A stretch of 64,000 nucleotides of DNA from Agapanthus africanus (taxonomy: Eukaryota; Streptophyta; Magnoliopsida; Asparagales; Amaryllidaceae): assembly GCA_030015575.1 (NCBI GenBank), contig JASDDO010000014.1, positions 167,805,911 to 167,869,910 of the forward strand. The letters are read 5' to 3'. Positions 1 to 11,000 of this stretch are shown here, in pieces. The position numbers and the translations under genes are program-made. The notes beneath the pieces are model-generated. The model was not told where the DNA came from. It did no database searches and saw only the letters and a program-made list of their open reading frames with translations. The first letter of the stretch is position 1; each line of letters opens with the position of its first letter.

Positions 1-20
1 AGCAAGAAAAAGCCCTTTTA

Positions 21-1796
21 ATGGTCTTACAAAATAACCGGCAAGCTTTTGGCTGGACTATGGCGGACATCAAGGGGATTAGTCCCCTCATAGTTGAATA
101 TCGTATACATATGATAGATGATGCCAAGCCAGTAAGGGATTCACAGAGACGCCTCAACCCCATAATGAAGGAGGCTGTTAAAAAGGAGATTGTAAAATGT
201 CTTGATAGTGGTATCATTTACCCTATCTCTGATAGCCAGTGGGTTAGCCCCATTCATGTTGTCCTAAAGAAATCGGGCATAACGGTCATAACCAATGAGG
301 CGAATGAGTTAATACCTACTCGCACCCAAACTGGGTGGCGAGTTTGCATCGACTATAGAAAACTCAACGCCGCGACAAGGAAAGACCGCTTTCCATTACC
401 TTTCATTGGCCAAATGCTAGAATGATTGGCTGGGCATGAATTTTACTTCTTTTTGGATGGTTACTCCGGCTATAATCAAGTTCCCATCGCCGAAAAGGAT
501 CAAGACAAGACCACATTTACTTGTCCTTTCGGTACATTCGCTTAACGTCGCATGCCCTTTGGGTTATGCAATGCACCCGCTTCTTTCCAGCGGTGTATGA
601 TGGGTATCTTTCCAGACATAGTGGAAAAAAATTTGGAGATTTTTATGGATGATTTTTCCATTTTCGGAGACTCCTTTGATGAGTGTTTGCTACACTTAGA
701 CACAGTTCTTACCCGCTGTAGGGATAAGAACCTCACTTTAAATTGGAAGAAATGCCACTTTATGGTACGAGAAGGTATTGTCTTAGGACATATCATCTCG
801 CAAAACGGCATTGAGGTTGATAAAGCCAAGATTGAAGTCATTTCCAATCTTCCTCCTCCCAAGTGCGTCAAAGACATCCGAGCCTTCCTTGGCCATGCCG
901 GTTTCTATAGACGGTTCATCAAGAATTTTAGCAAGATAGCTAGACCTTTGACTCTTTTGTTGGCCAAGGACACAACTTTTGATTTTGACTCAAGCTGCAT
1001 GAAGGCATTCGAGTCATTGAAACACTCACTTATTTCTGCGCCCATTCTTTCATCTCCCGACTGGACGCATCCATTTGAAATTATGTGCGATGCATCTGAT
1101 TTCGCCATTGGTGCTGTCCTTGGACAGCATATAAATAAGATGCCGCACGTAATTCATTACGCTAGCCGAACATTAAATGAGGCCCAATTGAATTACACAA
1201 CAACTGAAAAAGAATTCTTAGCCATTGTGGTTGCACTAGAAAAATTCAGGCCCTATTTAATCAGCTCTCCAGTCATTGTTTACACGGACCACTCTGCTCT
1301 TCGCCATCTTTTCGTGAAGAAGGATGCTAAATCTCGGCTAATACGTTGGATCCTCTTCCTACAAGAGTTTGACATTGTCATAAGAGACAAGAGAGGATGT
1401 GAAAACGTAGTCGCCGACCACCTTTCACGACTTCCTTCTTCGCCTACACTTGAAATTCCTATTAAAGATGTTTTTCCCGATGAGCGGCTCTTAATCGTGT
1501 CATGCGAACCTTGGTTCGCAAATATCGTAAATTATTTGGCCACCGGACTGAGACCAAACGATTGGTCGAATCAGGACCGACTCCGATTCCTGTCCCAAGT
1601 AAAATATTTTTACTGGGATGAACCGTATCTCTTTAAATACTGTTCCGACCAAATCATTCGTCGGTGTGTCCCTGACAACGAGTTTAAGAGAGTGCTGTCA
1701 TTCTGCCACGATCAAGCGTGTGGCGGGCATTTTGGCCCCAAGAAAACAGCAGAAAAAAATCTTGCAGTGTGGCTTCTACTGGGCACGACTTGTTAA
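21..1796 (+). pseudogene. Athila pol: reverse transcriptase and RNase H, broken
   Basis: The stretch encodes the reverse transcriptase and RNase H that would copy the element RNA into DNA. Visible RT landmarks are CIDYRKLNAATRKDRFPLPF near 350-415, the FLDGYSGYNQ block near 455-480, [13 protein letters not shown] at 552 and the active-site FMDD within [10 protein letters not shown] near 640. The RNase H part follows with [19 protein letters not shown] and [11 protein letters not shown] near 1085-1310. Two in-frame stops interrupt it: TGA at 423-425, where a codon for Arg is usual, and TAA at about 544, where a Tyr codon is expected. The frame is lost near 1755 at a run of seven A residues and continues one frame over in the integrase. 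It is clearly decayed. The 5' end of the gene is outside the window. Confidence 0.9.
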
Positions 1797-2802
1797 AGAT
1801 GCATACAAATACTGCAAGACATGCTCCCGGTGCCAACACTTGGGCCGGATATCTCGGAGAAATGAAACGCCGCTCCAACCAATTTTGGTTGTTGAGATTT
1901 TTGATGTTTGGGGAATAGACTTCATAGGACCATTTCCCAATTCTTTTAGGAACATGTACATTCTACTTGCTGTTGACTATGTTTCAAAATGGGTCGAGGC
2001 TGTGCCCAGCCGAACGAATGATAACAAGGTTGTCATTAGATTTCTTAAAGAAAACATTTTTTCTCGGTTTGGGCATCCTCGCGCGATTATAAGTGATAAT
2101 GGATCTCATTTTTGTAATAGGACTTTTGAGTCCTTAATGCTCAAATACTCCATTACTCACAAACTGTCAACGCCTTATCATCCCCAAACTTGTAGGCAAG
2201 CCGAAATTTCGAATCGGCAGATTAAACAAATATTGGAGAAAACGGTTTCCAAAAACCGTAAAGATTGGTCATCAAAACTAATTGATGCACTATGAGCATT
2301 CCGTACTGCCTATAAGACCGATCTTGGCATATCTCCATACAGGCTTGTTTATGGAAAGGCTTGCCACTTTCCTGTTGAAATAGAGCACAAGGCATTTTGG
2401 GCAATTAAAGAGTTGAACATATCTTTGGGAGATGCGGGCAGCAATAGAAAGCTGCAATTGAATGAATTAGACGAGCTGCGGGATGAGGCCTATGAGAACG
2501 CGGTAATTGTTAAAAACCGAACGACGGTGTTCTACGATAAACACCTTATGCGCAAGACTTTCAAACCTGGTCAACAGGTTTTGATTTACGATACTCGGTT
2601 ACATTTCCATCCCGGCAAGCTCAAATCTCGATGGAAAGGGCCATTTATGATACGCACCGTATATCCGCACGGTGCGGTAGATTTAGAAAACCCGGAGGAC
2701 GATACACTGTTTAAAGTAAAAGGATATCGACTTAAACCGTTCCTCACTGCGGACCCTTCGGAGGAGCTCCTGTTTTTGCAGGAGCCGATTTATACTGACT
2801 GA
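1745..2802 (+). pseudogene. Athila integrase, broken
   Basis: This is the continuation of pol after the frameshift. The zinc-binding HHCC region straddles the break: HDQACGGHF lies upstream in the other frame and CKTCSRC lies near 1815. The DDE catalytic core is visible as [14 protein letters not shown] and the Glu in [11 protein letters not shown], so all three acidic residues are present. A TGA at 2293-2295 replaces what should be the Trp codon of the DALWAFRTAYK block. The same frame then continues through a C-terminal GPY-like segment ([10 protein letters not shown]) and ends at the natural stop at 2800-2802. Apart from the frameshift and the one stop the domain is well preserved. Confidence 0.88.
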
Positions 2803-2858
2803 TCTTCCTCCATCTACCCCCAAATTTTCAATCATCTAGCCAAAATATTGTTTCAAAC

Positions 2859-2869
2859 AAGTTTGGGGG
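2859..2869 (+). other. Internal polypurine-tract-like motif after pol
   Basis: The 11-base motif AAGTTTGGGGG lies about 60 bp after the pol stop. It is identical to the terminal polypurine tract at 5661-5671 next to the 3' LTR. The minus-strand relative has an equivalent copy at 62124-62134. A second plus-strand priming site is a possible role; this is inferred from position and identity only. Confidence 0.5.
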
Positions 2870-3056
2870 TATATATCATTTGTAATTATATAAAAACAAA
2901 ATAACATGAAAAATTGAAAAATTGAAAATAAAAATAAATTTTTTGGAGGGTATTTTTGTAAATTTCCAGATTTAATAAAATAAAAATAAAATTTTAATTT
3001 GCAAATAATTTCCTCTTTTTGAGAGGGGTTTTTTACAAATAGCCAACACTTCCCCC

Positions 3057-3066
3057 CTATAAATAA
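3057..3066 (+). promoter_or_regulatory. TATA-like site ahead of the env-position ORF
   Basis: CTATAAATAA follows a C run. It is followed by a CT-rich, AAACCCTAG-containing leader of the kind seen in plant mRNAs (about 3068-3300) and then by the first ATG of the downstream ORF at 3306. This arrangement suggests that the ORF has its own promoter and is not expressed only from the LTR. No transcription start can be proven from sequence. Confidence 0.45.
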
Positions 3067-3305
3067 ACCCCGACTCTCTCTGTTTCACAAACCCTAAAAA
3101 AAATTTCATCTCTTCAAACCCTAGCCGCTGCCGCAGCAAAGTCAGGAAGATCTCTCTACAGTGTCGCGCTTCCGCCGCCAGAATGTTGTTCCTGCATCTG
3201 ATCTGCCGCGCCTCCGTGTCTTCACCCTCTAATTTTTTCAGAGGAGGTTCGATCTCTTAAATCCTTCTCTGTTAAATTTTTTTTTAGATCTGTAAATTTT
3301 CTGTG

Positions 3306-4259
3306 ATGGCACCGAATATGCAGTTAGAACGTGATTTCTCACAAATCTTCACACACGATATATGGGAGTTATTTTCTAATGAAATCGCACGTAGGGGCTG
3401 AAATTTTTTGATCTATAATCACCCAAATGCTTACGCCTTTCCAAATCTAGTCACTCGATTTTACGAGTGCATGGATGACGGCTGTCTCGCACAATATGGC
3501 TTTATCAAATTACTGTGGGGTGATAGGGAGATAATTATTGATAGAGACTTCATACATGAAGTCACTTTAATCCCTAGGATACCTGTTCATGATCAACCAC
3601 TTCAGTTTGAAGATTACATGCCCTTAATGGGTAATAATTGCTCGAAAGAACCAAGGAAAGGAATACAAGCGAGAACCCTTTTCGCTAATGTTTTAACTGT
3701 GTGCCGGTGGGCACAAAACAATATTTTTGGGAGTTCCCATAACACCAAATTTTTCACCCCGTCACTTCATAACGTGCACACCCTTATGACGAGGAACCCT
3801 AGATTCGACATGTGCACGGTTCTGCTTAACTCAATTGGTGCGGGCAAAAAGGCCGCGAACTACACATACCCCATGCTAGTGACACAACCGTGCCGCTATT
3901 TCCTCCCTGTAGAGGAATTTGAATTTTACATACATGGAGGCATACCCGTCAGGCCTCTTATTGAGGGCGTATCTACTTCCTATACACGCTTAACAGATGT
4001 TTGGTCACGAACAGAACCGGCGGAACACGTGCCCGCCAGAATACCTAGCTCCGGCTCGACCGCGAGCGAAGAGGATCTCACCCCCTTAGAACATGCACGT
4101 TTAATAAGAAAAGCTGTTAGGGGGATTAACGAATTGAGGGGGATGATGAGGGAACATGATCGGCGTTTGATAGAGGTAGAGCAGGGGGTCCGAACCCTGC
4201 TAGCTAGGGAGGAGCGTTCCCGTTCACGATCAAGGGGGCGGCGTGGGGCCGAGCAGTGA
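3306..4259 (+). pseudogene. Athila env-position ORF, plant transposon-protein-like, one internal stop
   Basis: An ORF starts with ATG at 3306 (MAPNMQLERDF...), is interrupted by TGA at 3399-3401, and stays open in the same frame to 4259, about 317 codons in all. The central part (FYECMDDG, RTLFANVLTVCRWAQNN, TLMTRNP, ANYTYPMLVTQPC) resembles the 'putative plant transposon protein' domain found downstream of pol in Athila elements. The last third is charged and predicted helical (IRKAVRGINELRGMMREHDRR) and ends in an RS-rich basic tail (RSRSRGRR). I see no signal peptide or membrane segment, so a true envelope role is not supported. It differs from pol in having its own promoter-like leader. 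The function is unknown. Confidence 0.7.
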
Positions 4260-5660
4260 GAGCACTGCTTTTGGTAAGTTTGAGGGAGGAGGTGGTTGTA
4301 AATAGTTATCATTGCATTGCATAAATTTTTTTTAAAATTTTTGTATATATATATTTTTTTTCTTTTGCATGTTTAATTCTGCATTGCATCTTTATAAAAA
4401 ATTATAAAAATTATTTTAAAAAATGAAAATAAAAAAAAATCAAATAAAAACTGAAAAAAAATTAAAATTATAAAAATTGAAAAAATTTAATTTTGGCTAA
4501 AATTGACTTAAGTTTGACAAGACGGTTAACTAGCTAGAAAAAACTAGATCCTAAACTTAGTAAATTAAAAACCCTAAAAATAACTTTTCTTAAAATTTAA
4601 CGGTAGAAAATATATGTCTTTATAGTTTACTTAGAAATAGGCAAATTTTGAGTTCACTTCTTGGGCTAAGTCAAAATAAAGGAAGAGTATTGAAATTTTT
4701 ATTAAAGTGTAAGTCTGAAAAATAATTCCGAACCTTAAGTCTAAATTCTGAAAATATATACCCTACAACTTGCACAAACACGAACCTTGAAACTTGGAAT
4801 AGTAGAGAATACCTTGAAATGCTCTTGTCTAAAATCCTTAGTATGAAGAAAAATAAAATTATAAGTGTGAATAAAGAGATATAAAAAAATGAACACTGGT
4901 TTTGTAATTACTTAAGGCTGCGTAAAAAAAAATATGGCGAGGGTGCTTTATCACCTAGTGTCTTAGACCAACTTGTTTGGGAGACACTGCTAAAGCCTTA
5001 GGTATTACAAGACGAGGAATTACGTCTTAATGCGCAAACATATTTTGTAATCGGTCGTTAGTACCTCAAGAAGTATTAACGGTCGCATGAAGGATGTGTG
5101 AGAAATTTCATCTAAAAATTCACCAACTAAAAGTACTTGGGAAATGGACAAGAGTATAATAGCTTGATTTGAATTTCCAAGCGTAGGGGTGATACATACA
5201 CACACATAGAGGTATATGATTGGAGTTTGGATGAGAGATAGGAATGAAAAATAGGACTTATATCTTTAGTAGAAATGATAAAAATTCCTAAGTTGAGATT
5301 GAACCTTAGAAGGAAGATTCAAAAGATACTAAAAGCTAAGTAAATTTACAGAACATATACAATCTTAAGTTAAATGATAAGGAAGCGTGAAAAATATGGG
5401 TTGGTAATTTCTGAGTTGAAGATAATAAAATTTCTTGCTAGAACACCGACTTGAAGAATGAAAGTCAATAGGCCAAATTGATCGGATTTTGTGGATAGTA
5501 TCCGCTGAAAACCCTTAGGAGACAGCACTCCTCCTACTAGGAACACCTAGAGGCTTAACGGCTTGTTGCACGAGCTCAGTGCAAACGTGTTTCCCTACGA
5601 AAGTGAGGTTAGTTTTTTTTTTTGAGAATAAAATAGTTTTGCTCGGGACGAGCAAAAGAT
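4260..5660 (+). other. AT-rich non-coding spacer of the Athila element
   Basis: About 1.4 kb between the env-position ORF and the polypurine tract has no supported gene. Its distal part, from about 4920 to 5660, is recognisably the same as 60990-61690 of the minus-strand element: a 'gcgagggtgc...atcacctagtg' block and a block on cleft-like 'gcttaacggcttgttgcacg' text. It is therefore a conserved structural part of this family. Confidence 0.7.
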
Positions 5661-5671
5661 AAGTTTGGGGG
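5661..5671 (+). other. Polypurine tract of the Athila element
   Basis: AAGTTTGGGGG immediately precedes the 3' LTR, which starts TGTTC at 5676. The corresponding minus-strand motif of the second element (AAGCTTGGGG, 60975-60984) sits in the same position, which fixes the LTR start in both. Confidence 0.85.
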
Positions 5672-6096
5672 TATTTGTTCATATCATAATTTTGCATTAT
5701 TATATTCCTCATTCTTAATCATATTGCAAATAAATAGGTGTTTTTGATCCATGTCTGTTAAATAGTTGCAGGTTACAGGTTCTCGAAACAATACAGTGAA
5801 AATGGTGAAAAACGCTACAAAAGTGAGACTACGACCAACAAATAGATGAATCTGCAAGATACCGCCTACAGTTAAGGAACAAATGAAGATCAATGAACAG
5901 TTCGATTTCACAAAACACGAAGGCAGCACAAGATTCAAGACTTCAACACGAAACGAACGGTAAAAGTCCACAACATTTCTGCACTGTGGAAATCTGGAAG
6001 AAATTAGAAAAGATTCTGAAGAACCAAGTGAAGAAAACAGAAACAAATAGCAACATGAAGTAACCCAGAGAAATAGAGACAGAGACCACATCATAT

Positions 6097-6145
6097 GGCC
6101 GCGGATCCGCGGCCAAACATGGCTTATGGCCGCGGTTCCGCGGCC
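6097..6145. repeat. Twin GC-rich palindromes in the LTR U3 region
   Basis: Two 18-bp palindromes lie 31 bp apart: GGCCGCGGATCCGCGGCC at 6097-6114 is perfect and GGCCGCGGTTCCGCGGCC at 6128-6145 has one central mismatch. They lie about 120-165 bp upstream of the LTR TATA box in an otherwise AT-rich LTR. Confidence 0.9.
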
Positions 6146-6262
6146 GTGCTTAGCACGTGTCGGTGCATTTTGTCGGTGGGTGTCGGTGCGTTGACCAGGT
6201 TTCTCAAGGTAATTTTGTAACTTTAGATATGGATCAGATGTAAACCCTAGGTTTTCTATTAT

Positions 6263-6272
6263 CTATAAATAG
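6263..6272 (+). promoter_or_regulatory. LTR TATA box
   Basis: CTATAAATAG lies in the middle of the LTR, about 90 bp before an AATAAAG motif at 6359. This is the usual U3-R layout of a plant LTR promoter. Confidence 0.7.
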
Positions 6273-7097
6273 GAAGCCTAATGCTCTTTTTGGAGCATGC
6301 TTCTTTTTATTTCTCTAGTTTAAATTTTCAATTCCTTGTAATCGTCAAAGAGTGCATCAATAAAGTAAGTTGTTTCTTTTTATCTCGTGTTCTTATCTGC
6401 AATTTTTATTTCTTTGCAATTTTTTTATCTGTCGTAGTTATTTTCCGCACTTTAATTAGATTAATAAAAATCATAAAAATGAATTCCTTTATTAATTCCC
6501 TAATGAGTGAGTAGTTCCTCACTTGTTAGGATTAGGTTTGGGAAAGGTTTGAGAGATGAAAATCTCTCACCCCTTTCTTTCCCGTTCAATATTTTAAAAT
6601 AGAAATCTATGCAAACCAAACACACACCGCTCACTACGGCACCCTATCCCACGAGGTAGCGGTGATACCCTAATTAAAGACCGGTTGTGATTGTTTTCCA
6701 TAAAAGTTGGGGATAAAAGTTAAGAAAGGACGGACAAGGACCAAAGGGAAGAAACTTAGTTTCTTCCCGATCGTGCTAATCCCCTTTGTTAACTATTACC
6801 TTAACACCTAAAAGTTTTTAATTAGGGCATAGAAAGCGGTGAGAAATATTGACTTTCCAAACTAACCTAATCTAAACTCTAGCAAGGTTTTAATTCTAAT
6901 CAAATTCAACTTCAGCTTTTATTGAAAATCAAAACCTACCACAAATAGGAATTGACTCGTTAGAACAACTAGAAAATACACGTAATCCCTGTGGACCGAC
7001 CCGTACTCAACCGGCTAGCTACCAAGCGACACCGTTCTTGATTGCGGTTAATTCTTTGATTTCAAAAACGCATAAGCACAAAAAATACGATCAATCA

Positions 7098-7838
7098 GCT
7101 ACCACGCGTCATGATCTGGGGAGTTCTCACTTATGAGCATCATCAGTATATATAGTTGACCATTATGATAGTTCAGAGGGAGTGAATGCTCGATCCTCCG
7201 GAATAAGTAGTTTAGGTAAAATGTAATAATATAATTTGTAAGAACAATGTGCTATAGTACTTCGTTTTGGATATGACCGATATCAAACTATTTGGGATTA
7301 ATATCAAGTTAAGCTAAGTACAAGGCTTGCAATCCAACTTCTCTTAAAATTCAAATTTATCTTAACAACTTTTTTATAAAAAAAAAAATGGCTAGGCTCA
7401 ATTGATGACCACTTTACAATTATGAGATCGATTCATCAATATCAACAACAACTAGTTAGCTCTATCAAACTCAACCCAAAATGAGTTGGCATTTATAAAT
7501 AAAAAAGGACAATGAGAGGAGACCAAACTCACAACATAATCATAGATGCATGGAAACAGAGCACAGTGGAGCTGGTAGAAGGGGGAAAACAAATGATTCT
7601 ATATACTAATCAAAACAAAAGATTATTAGTGAATTATTTACTCAGTTCAAAAAGATAAAGAAACTATAAACCATATGCATGGAACCCGCCCAAAGTCACA
7701 AAGCGCACGCGAATTGGCACGTGCATTTGCTGTAAAGCCACCCTCCCTTTCTTCTCTTTATACACAAAGCAACTCTCTCTCTCTCTCTCTAGTTTTTATT
7801 ATCTCTTTCTCTTTCGTCTTCTTCATCATCTTCATTAG

Positions 7839-7885
<47 letters not shown>
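7098..7885 (+). promoter_or_regulatory. Upstream region and leader of the receptor-like kinase gene
   Basis: This is the space between the Athila LTR and the receptor gene. It contains a perfect G-box CACGTG at 7718-7723, a TATA-like CTTTATACACA at 7755-7765, and a leader with long CT runs (7774-7791 and 7844-7872) followed by a CA run to about 7886. CT-rich leaders are common in plant genes. A G-box implies possible bZIP or bHLH control; this is an inference from the motif. 7098-7700 shows no gene. Confidence 0.5.
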
Positions 7886-7887
<2 letters not shown>

Positions 7888-8022
7888 TCGTAAATCCAAC
7901 ACACCCACAAACTTCAAATCCTCTAAAATGATGAAACTTTTATGTTTTTGCAACAACATCTCCTCTTAGTTTGAAACCCACATACTCAAAGCTTGAAAAA
8001 AATTCAACCCCAACAAAAAAAA

Positions 8023-11000
8023 ATGCCATCTTTCCCATCGCCAAACCCTCTCCTCCTCTTTCTCCTCACCTTCATCTTGATCCTGCTCCAAACCCAACAA
8101 ATCTCTTCACAATACCTCTCCCCTTCTCAAATCAGAACGCTTTTTCGCCTCCAACGAATCCTCGAATACCCTTCTCCTCTCTCCCAACTCAACACCACCA
8201 CCACCACCAATCTCTGCTACCTCCCAACTTCTCATTCATTCTCAATCTCTTGTTTCGGCACTCGAATCACCGAGCTCAGCATCAATGGAAGCAATTCATT
8301 TCCTTTATCCTCTGCTTTCTCTGTCGACTCTCTCTTCACTACTCTCTCAAGGCTCCCAAGCCTCACATCTCTTTCATTAGTCTCTCTCGGCATTTGGGGG
8401 AATTTGCCCGCGAAGCTCCATCGCCTTTCGTCCCTTAAAAACCTCAACTTGAGCTCCAATTTCCTCGATGGCCAAATCCCGGCTGAGATTTCCTCAATGG
8501 CTAGCCTTGAAAGCATTGTTTTGGGTGGCAATTTGTTCGATGGAACAGTTCCTGATCTCAAGAGCTTAAATTTGCTCACGAATCTTGATTTGGGCAATAA
8601 TGCATTAGGGCCCGGGTTCCCGTTTCTCTCGAAAAGTGTAGTGAGCTTAGTTTTGAGGAACAACACATTTCATGCCAGCATCCCATTTGGGCTTGCTTCT
8701 TTTGATCAGCTTCAGAAGCTTGACCTGTCTCAAAATCGACTCAATGGGAATGTACCACCATTTTTGCTCTCTCTGCCGTCAATCGAGTACTTGGATTTAT
8801 CCGGAAACAGGCTCACCGGAAACACGCCCACGAAACTATCTTGTGGGGATAAGCTTCGGTTCATCAATATCTCTAGTAACCTTTTGGTTGGTGGGTTGCC
8901 TTCTTGTATGCTTTCGAATTCATCGACGAGGGTCGTTATAAATTCATGGAATTGTTTGAATTCGGGGGATTCGAGGTACCAACACCCGAATTCTTATTGT
9001 AGTAGGGATCCTCTGGCTGTGATTTTGCCTCCTATGCAAAAGAAAGAAAGTTCTACGAGCAAGTTAAGCCTTATATTGGGAATTGTTTCGGGGATTGTTG
9101 GTGGTGCATTAGTTTTAGGGTTCTTGATGTTCTTGGTTTTCAAGCGAAAAAGATTGGAGAATGCAGAGATTGTGAAATTACCAAAACCCGTGGCTATGAA
9201 AACATCAGTTCACGTTTCCCCTAGAACACCTGCAGATGCAAGTAAGTTACAGTTATGTTTTATGTAAATAGAATTTGAGCAAATACGAAGGAACAAACTG
9301 AAGATTGAAGTTGGTGTTGAAATTTGCAGGGCATATGTCTCAAGCAGTGAGAATTGGAACACTTGGGTTGACTCCTTATCGAGTTTTCTCCATGGAGGAG
9401 CTTGAAGAAGCAACAAATGGATTCGATCCTTCAAATTTGATCTCTGATGGTCCCCAAGGACAGGTAATTTAGTTCTTATCGAAACATAATAACTTATAAT
9501 CGACCTTTCACTGCACCTAAACTTTGAAATAATTTGATATGCTGTCAATTTTAGCAGCTCCTCGCTTCTTACATATCCGGTAGCATTTTCATATTCTGAA
9601 TTCTGTTTCAATGTTGACAGTTTTACAAAGGTTGGGTCCAAGATGGGTCGCCCGTCGTCGTCAGATGCTTAAAGGTAAAACAAAGACTCTCGCCACAGAT
9701 CCTGAATCAGTATATGGACGTAATCTCAAAACTCAGGCACGTTAATTTAGTCAGCATCCTCGGACACTGCGTTCCAAGCATCCATGACAATGCTATCACA
9801 AACGACACTATCTTCCTTGTTCTTGAGCATGTCTTAAATGGAACACTAAGGAGTCATCTCACTGGTATGAATTTTTCGTTTACGTTTTCCAGTAATCATT
9901 AAACTTGTAAGGCTAAATTATACTAAAATTCCCTCAAATGTAGCACCGGAGTTCTTTTTCACTAAAATACCCTAAAATGTAGCACTTTTACTATACTTAA
10001 AAAGATATTATTTGAGGGTATTTTAGTGCAAATTGCCCAAATATAATACCTCGGAAGAAATTTAATTGATGTAAAATTGCAGAGTGGAGAAAGCGAGAGA
10101 TGCTGAAATGGCCCCAGAGAATATCGGCTGTTATCGGGGTCGCGAGGGGGATCCAGTTTTTGCACACGGTATCAGTGCCTGGAATTGTTGGAAATGATCT
10201 TGGTATCGAAAATATTTTGTTGGATGAGACTTTGACGGCGAAGATTAGCAATTATAACCTTCCCATGTTGTCTAAGAATAAAAATAATAAGGTAATTTTG
10301 GTGGGGGTATTAAGGTCAGGTTTAAGATTTTGATCCTAATGGTATTGATATTAACTCTCTTCTTCTTCTTTCTATAAATTTCAGGTAGGTTCAGAAAGCC
10401 CCTTTGGCACATTGGAAGAAACCGATGGCGGAAGGTAATTTTATTTTTCTGTGTTTATTAACATCTGCGTGTATTTTGAGACTAAATTCTATATTGTAAT
10501 AATATCGATTCGATTTGGAATAGCCAATATTTATGTTTCAATATTGAACTAATCATAAAATCAATATGAATAAAACGCCATGTAAATATTTAATTAAAGG
10601 AAGAAAAATTCAGAAAGCCGACGGCATCCTCTGATTATGAAAGTTTAAGTTTACTGGAAGAAAATCAATGGTGGAATTAATCTATAAGAGACTTGTACAA
10701 TAAATTTTTTATGCCGGATAAGTCTGACCATCCTTTTTTTTATGTTTCCTTTTAGTATAATGTTAAATAAATTAAATGAAAAGATGAAACCTGGTATTTC
10801 AAAAAAATATCATACATCTAATTGCAAACTTTTTTCTGTTTTCATGTTATCAGAGTCCGAAGTTTGGAAGATGGTGAAAAAGAGGATGTTTATCAGCTTG
10901 GTCTCATCCTCCTAGAAATAATTACCGGCAAACCTGCTGGGTCCGACCGTAAACTGGAAGCAGTAAAAACTGAGGTATTTTTTCCATCGTTGCGTTCCGC

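Larger units (their letters stand above)
1..7097 (+). mobile_element. Athila-type Ty3/gypsy retrotransposon, 5' part outside window
   Basis: This is a left-truncated (by the window edge) Ty3/gypsy element. In order it shows reverse transcriptase, RNase H, integrase, a spacer, an extra ORF in the env position, a long AT-rich spacer, a polypurine tract and a 3' LTR. The RT-RNase H-integrase order defines Ty3/gypsy. The RT wording around 'CIDYRKLNAATRKDRFPLPF' and the extra downstream ORF are typical of the Athila clade. Coding parts carry several stops and one frameshift, so the copy is inactive. A second element of the same lineage lies at 59428-64000 on the other strand. The five bases after the LTR are gctac; the partner target duplication lies outside the window. 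Confidence 0.9.
5676..7097 (+). repeat. 3' LTR of the Athila element (1422 bp)
   Basis: The start (TGTTCATATCA) and end (GATCAATCA) were fixed by aligning by eye with the LTR of the second element at 59428-60970 (minus). Both begin TG directly after a polypurine tract plus 'tattt' or 'tatt', and both end ...GATCAATCA. They share an internal block reading CCTGTGGAC..CCCGTACT..CGGCT and a 'gcaccgtt'-type block near the 3' end. A TATA box and an AATAAAG poly(A)-type signal (near 6359) lie inside. No coding sequence is supported within it. Confidence 0.85.

Noticed and set aside
542-1108. Minus-strand frames of 111 and 67 codons over the Athila reverse transcriptase
   Set aside because: Antisense shadows of the RT coding sequence.
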